The notes beneath the pieces were generated by a model, which did not search any database, was not told the DNA's origin, and worked only from the letters and a program-made list of their open reading frames with translations. Shown here in pieces: positions 31,599 through 33,599 of a stretch of DNA of 33,599 nucleotides (the stretch's first letter is position 1; the number at the start of each line of letters is the position of its first letter). This stretch comes from Flavobacteriales bacterium. Its GTDB lineage: Bacteria > Bacteroidota > Bacteroidia > Flavobacteriales_D > Sanyastnellaceae. Where the stretch lies: contig JALQTD010000008.1 in assembly GCA_023264155.1 (NCBI GenBank), forward strand, positions 1 to 33,599. The letters are read 5' to 3'. Both the position numbers and the translations under genes were made by a program.

Positions 31599-32197
31599 CC
31601 GCTACGGCTGCTTGAGATGTTGATCTCGGTGGCTCCTGAACCGAACCTGCGGGGATCGGCATAGCGGCAACTGCATTCGGGGTAGTAGCGATCCACCCGC
31701 TGCCAGATTTCATGCTTCAGCGTGCCTTGCCCCACCCCGTGGATGAACACAATGCGTGGGGTCCGCTGCTCGATGGCTACGCGCAACATCCGCTCGAAAT
31801 GGGCCAATTGAAGTTCAAGGATGGTGGCCGCGTCAAGTCCCGCTTGTGAATCCACCAACTCGTGGGCGTGCAAGTCCACCTCCACGCTCCCCTTCCCGCT
31901 CCAGGTGGTCGCGGCTTCTTGGTAACGTGCCTTGAACGACTTTTCCATTGCCCGCTGCCGCTGGGGATCCACCTCCTGTTGCAAGATAGCCGCAACAGAG
32001 GGCAAATGACGCGCGTACGACTGCGCCTCATCCCGGTCCACCATCGGCACCAAGGACGCAATGGCGTGTGGCCGCTCGAAGCCGGTCTCGTCTTCCACCA
32101 TGGCTTCGGTTTCGGAAAGGATGGCCGTGACCGTGCCCTCCCCCACTTCATCAAGGAAGCGCACGTGTTGGCCTACACGGATGGCATCAGCTTTCAT
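31589..32197 (-). CDS. Smr-domain protein with N-terminal DUF2027-like region
   Basis: A 202-residue cytoplasmic protein. The N-terminal ~55 residues (IRVGQHVRFLDEVGEGTVTAILSETEAMVEDETGFERP) form the SH3-like start seen in Bacteroidota DUF2027/Smr proteins. The C-terminal Smr domain shows VDLHAHEL (107-114), the nuclease-associated HGVGQGTLKHEI (153-164) and the closing GSGATEI (187-193). Smr domains bind or nick nucleic acids; the free-standing Bacteroidota forms have been linked to RNA or ribosome-related roles, but the function of this one is unknown. The protein is shorter than the DUF2027 proteins I recall from Bacteroides. The start is fixed by a -7 element 12 nt upstream. Confidence 0.85.
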   Translation of the reverse strand: MKADAIRVGQHVRFLDEVGEGTVTAILSETEAMVEDETGFERPHAIASLVPMVDRDEAQSYARHLPSVAAILQQEVDPQRQRAMEKSFKARYQEAATTWSGKGSVEVDLHAHELVDSQAGLDAATILELQLAHFERMLRVAIEQRTPRIVFIHGVGQGTLKHEIWQRVDRYYPECSCRYADPRRFGSGATEINISSSRSGQR

Positions 32198-32201
32198 GCC
32201 T

Positions 32202-32209
32202 GCAAGATA
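32202..32209 (-). promoter_or_regulatory. -7 promoter element (TATCTTGC) of the Smr gene
   Basis: TATCTTGC has its first T 12 nt before ATG 32197, separated by AGGC. It is divergent from the hydrolase promoter 20 bp away. Confidence 0.5.
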
Positions 32210-32228
32210 AGGTCGGAAGGGGAAGCCG

Positions 32229-32236
32229 TACCTTTG
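32229..32236 (+). promoter_or_regulatory. -7 promoter element (TACCTTTG) of the serine hydrolase
   Basis: An exact TAnnTTTG match 33 nt before ATG 32262, so this transcript would have a short leader. Confidence 0.6.
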
Positions 32237-32261
32237 CCGGACTCACCACATTTTTTCCACG

Positions 32262-33599
32262 ATGCGCTCCATTTTGACCTGCATGCTTGCCGCCATGAGC
32301 CTCCCGCTGTTGGCCCAAGTCTCCCCCAAAACCGTAAGCAAAGCCCTTCGGGACCTCGAACCGGCCTTCGCGCAAAGCATTGCGGACTACCACATTCCGG
32401 CGCTCGGCGTGGCGGTGGTGCACAACGGCCAGGTGGTTTTCGCGGAGACATTCGGTGTCGCAGACGCGTCGAAGGAAACGCCTGCGGACGCCAACACGTT
32501 GTTCGCCGTGGCCTCGAACACCAAGGCGTTCACCGCGGCCGCCCTCGCGCAGCTGGTGGATGACGGGCGGGTGAATTGGGACGATCCCGTGCGGAAGTAC
32601 CTTCCGTGGTTCACGTTGTACGATCCGTTTGTGAGCGAGGCGATGACCGTTCGGGATTTGCTGTGCCACCGAAGTGGACTGGCGACGTTCAGCGGGGACT
32701 TGCTCTGGTATGGCACCGACCATTCGCGGGAAGACGTGTTGCGCGCGATGCGGCATTTGGAGCCGACTTCGGGGTTTCGGACGGAATTTGGGTACTCGAA
32801 CCTGATGTACATGGCGGCGGGTTCGGTGGTGGAAGCGGTCACGGGCGAGCCGTGGGCGGATCGCGTGAAGCGGGAGTTGCTGCAGCCGTTGGGCATGGAG
32901 CGATCGGTGCTTTCGACGCGGGATTTGGGCCAAACCGACAACGTCGCCGCCCCGCACAACTGGCAAGGCGACCACAACGCCCCCATCGACTGGGTGAACT
33001 GGGACAACGTGGGCCCGGCGGGCTCCCTGATTTCCTCGCCGGCAGACATGGCGCGGTGGATGCAAGTTCAGCTCGACAGCGGGCGCATCGCGGGCACCTC
33101 GGAACGCCTGTGGTCGGAGGCCCGCACCCGCGAGATGTGGACGATGCACACGCCGCAACCGGTGTCGCCTTGGTGGAATGCGAACATGCCGAGCGTGCAC
33201 TTCCGCGGCTACGGCTTGGGCTGGGAACTGTATGACTTGGAAGGGTACCAAATCGTGGCCCACAGCGGCGGCTACGACGGCATGATCTCCCGCCAAGTGC
33301 TCGTTCCCGAAGCCGAGCTCGGCATCATCCTCCTGACCAACAACAACAACAGCTTGCCCTGGGCGTGGGGCTTCGATGCCATCACGCGGCTGCTCGGGTC
33401 GGATGCGCCAACGGATTTGGTCCCCCTGCTCCTGGAATACCAACGCGAAGAGGAGGCCCACCCGTCCGACCCCCTGCCGGAGCAAATTGCGGACGCTCCC
33501 GCTTCCCGGTCGCTCGCTGATTACGCCGGCACGTATGTGGACCGGATGTATGGCGCGGTGGAGGTGCAGTGGACCGGGGAAGAATTGCTCATCGACTTC
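32262..33599 (+). CDS. Serine hydrolase, class C beta-lactamase fold (3' end outside window)
   Basis: Hand translation, as the gene has no stop in the window and is not in the ORF track. Signal peptide MRSILTCMLAAMSLPLLAQ. Active-site motifs of the AmpC/esterase/penicillin-binding family: S85-N-T-K88 (FAVASNTKAFT), Y178-S-N180 (FGYSNLMYM) and H334-S-G-G (IVAHSGGYDG) in the place of KTG. The 446 residues present contain the whole catalytic domain; the end (SLADYAGTYVDRMYGAVEVQW) begins a DUF3471-like C-terminal domain. Such proteins are usually esterases, peptidases or peptidoglycan-remodelling enzymes; beta-lactamase activity should not be assumed. Exported to the periplasm. Confidence 0.92.
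   Translation, partial: MRSILTCMLAAMSLPLLAQVSPKTVSKALRDLEPAFAQSIADYHIPALGVAVVHNGQVVFAETFGVADASKETPADANTLFAVASNTKAFTAAALAQLVDDGRVNWDDPVRKYLPWFTLYDPFVSEAMTVRDLLCHRSGLATFSGDLLWYGTDHSREDVLRAMRHLEPTSGFRTEFGYSNLMYMAAGSVVEAVTGEPWADRVKRELLQPLGMERSVLSTRDLGQTDNVAAPHNWQGDHNAPIDWVNWDNVGPAGSLISSPADMARWMQVQLDSGRIAGTSERLWSEARTREMWTMHTPQPVSPWWNANMPSVHFRGYGLGWELYDLEGYQIVAHSGGYDGMISRQVLVPEAELGIILLTNNNNSLPWAWGFDAITRLLGSDAPTDLVPLLLEYQREEEAHPSDPLPEQIADAPASRSLADYAGTYVDRMYGAVEVQWTGEELLIDF

Noticed and set aside
1-33599. CRISPR arrays, insertion sequences, prophage genes, tRNA or rRNA genes
   Set aside because: No regularly spaced repeats, transposase or phage motifs, or tRNA cloverleaf sequences were seen on either strand.

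Overview
The window looks like a chromosomal segment of a high-GC (roughly 60 percent) member of the Bacteroidota, probably a Flavobacteriales-type lineage. The evidence is a gingipain-type C25 peptidase, proteins with type IX secretion (T9SS) tails, a DUF4249-like lipoprotein, a TamB gene divergent from tsaD, and promoters of the Bacteroidota -7 type (TAnnTTTG, often TAnnTTCG here). I see no Shine-Dalgarno sequences at gene starts. No phage, insertion sequence, CRISPR array, tRNA or rRNA was found, so this is core-like sequence and not a mobile island.

Layout: 1-2405 (minus) is a two-gene unit of a small T9SS-tailed protein and a C25 peptidase that runs off the left edge. 2488-5022 is a secreted met-zincin peptidase. 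5023-5305 is the largest gap; its minus strand carries a structured RNA candidate ending in an intrinsic terminator. 5306-11338 is a tightly overlapping operon: LysM protein with a degenerate lytic-transglycosylase domain, two SGNH hydrolases and an MBOAT acyltransferase. It looks like an envelope-polymer O-acylation cassette. 11355-12694 holds a 52-residue lipoprotein, a small membrane protein and a carboxypeptidase-regulatory-like protein. 12736-14678 is meaB coupled to a LytS-like protein that has lost its catalytic motifs. Then come hisS (minus), a WD40 protein, ung (minus), an SF2 helicase and an intact LytS-type histidine kinase. tsaD (minus, with a one-base frameshift) is divergent from tamB, followed by a T9SS cargo protein. 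26932-28526 (minus) is a DUF4249-like lipoprotein plus a STAS-like small protein. 28542-30891 has an acyl-CoA reductase divergent from a dicluster ferredoxin, then a secreted unknown. 30909-33599 has another secreted unknown, a Smr-domain protein and a class C beta-lactamase-fold hydrolase cut by the right edge.

Four window-wide patterns stand out. At ten gene starts the -7 element lies so that its first T is exactly 12 nt before the start codon, which predicts leaderless mRNAs. Convergent genes abut or overlap with no terminators. The decamer GGCCAAATCC occurs ten times and its core GGCCAAAT twenty times, far above chance. Finally, two enzyme folds (lytic transglycosylase and LytS kinase) appear as pseudoenzymes. 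All functional calls come from reading motifs by eye; no database search was possible.
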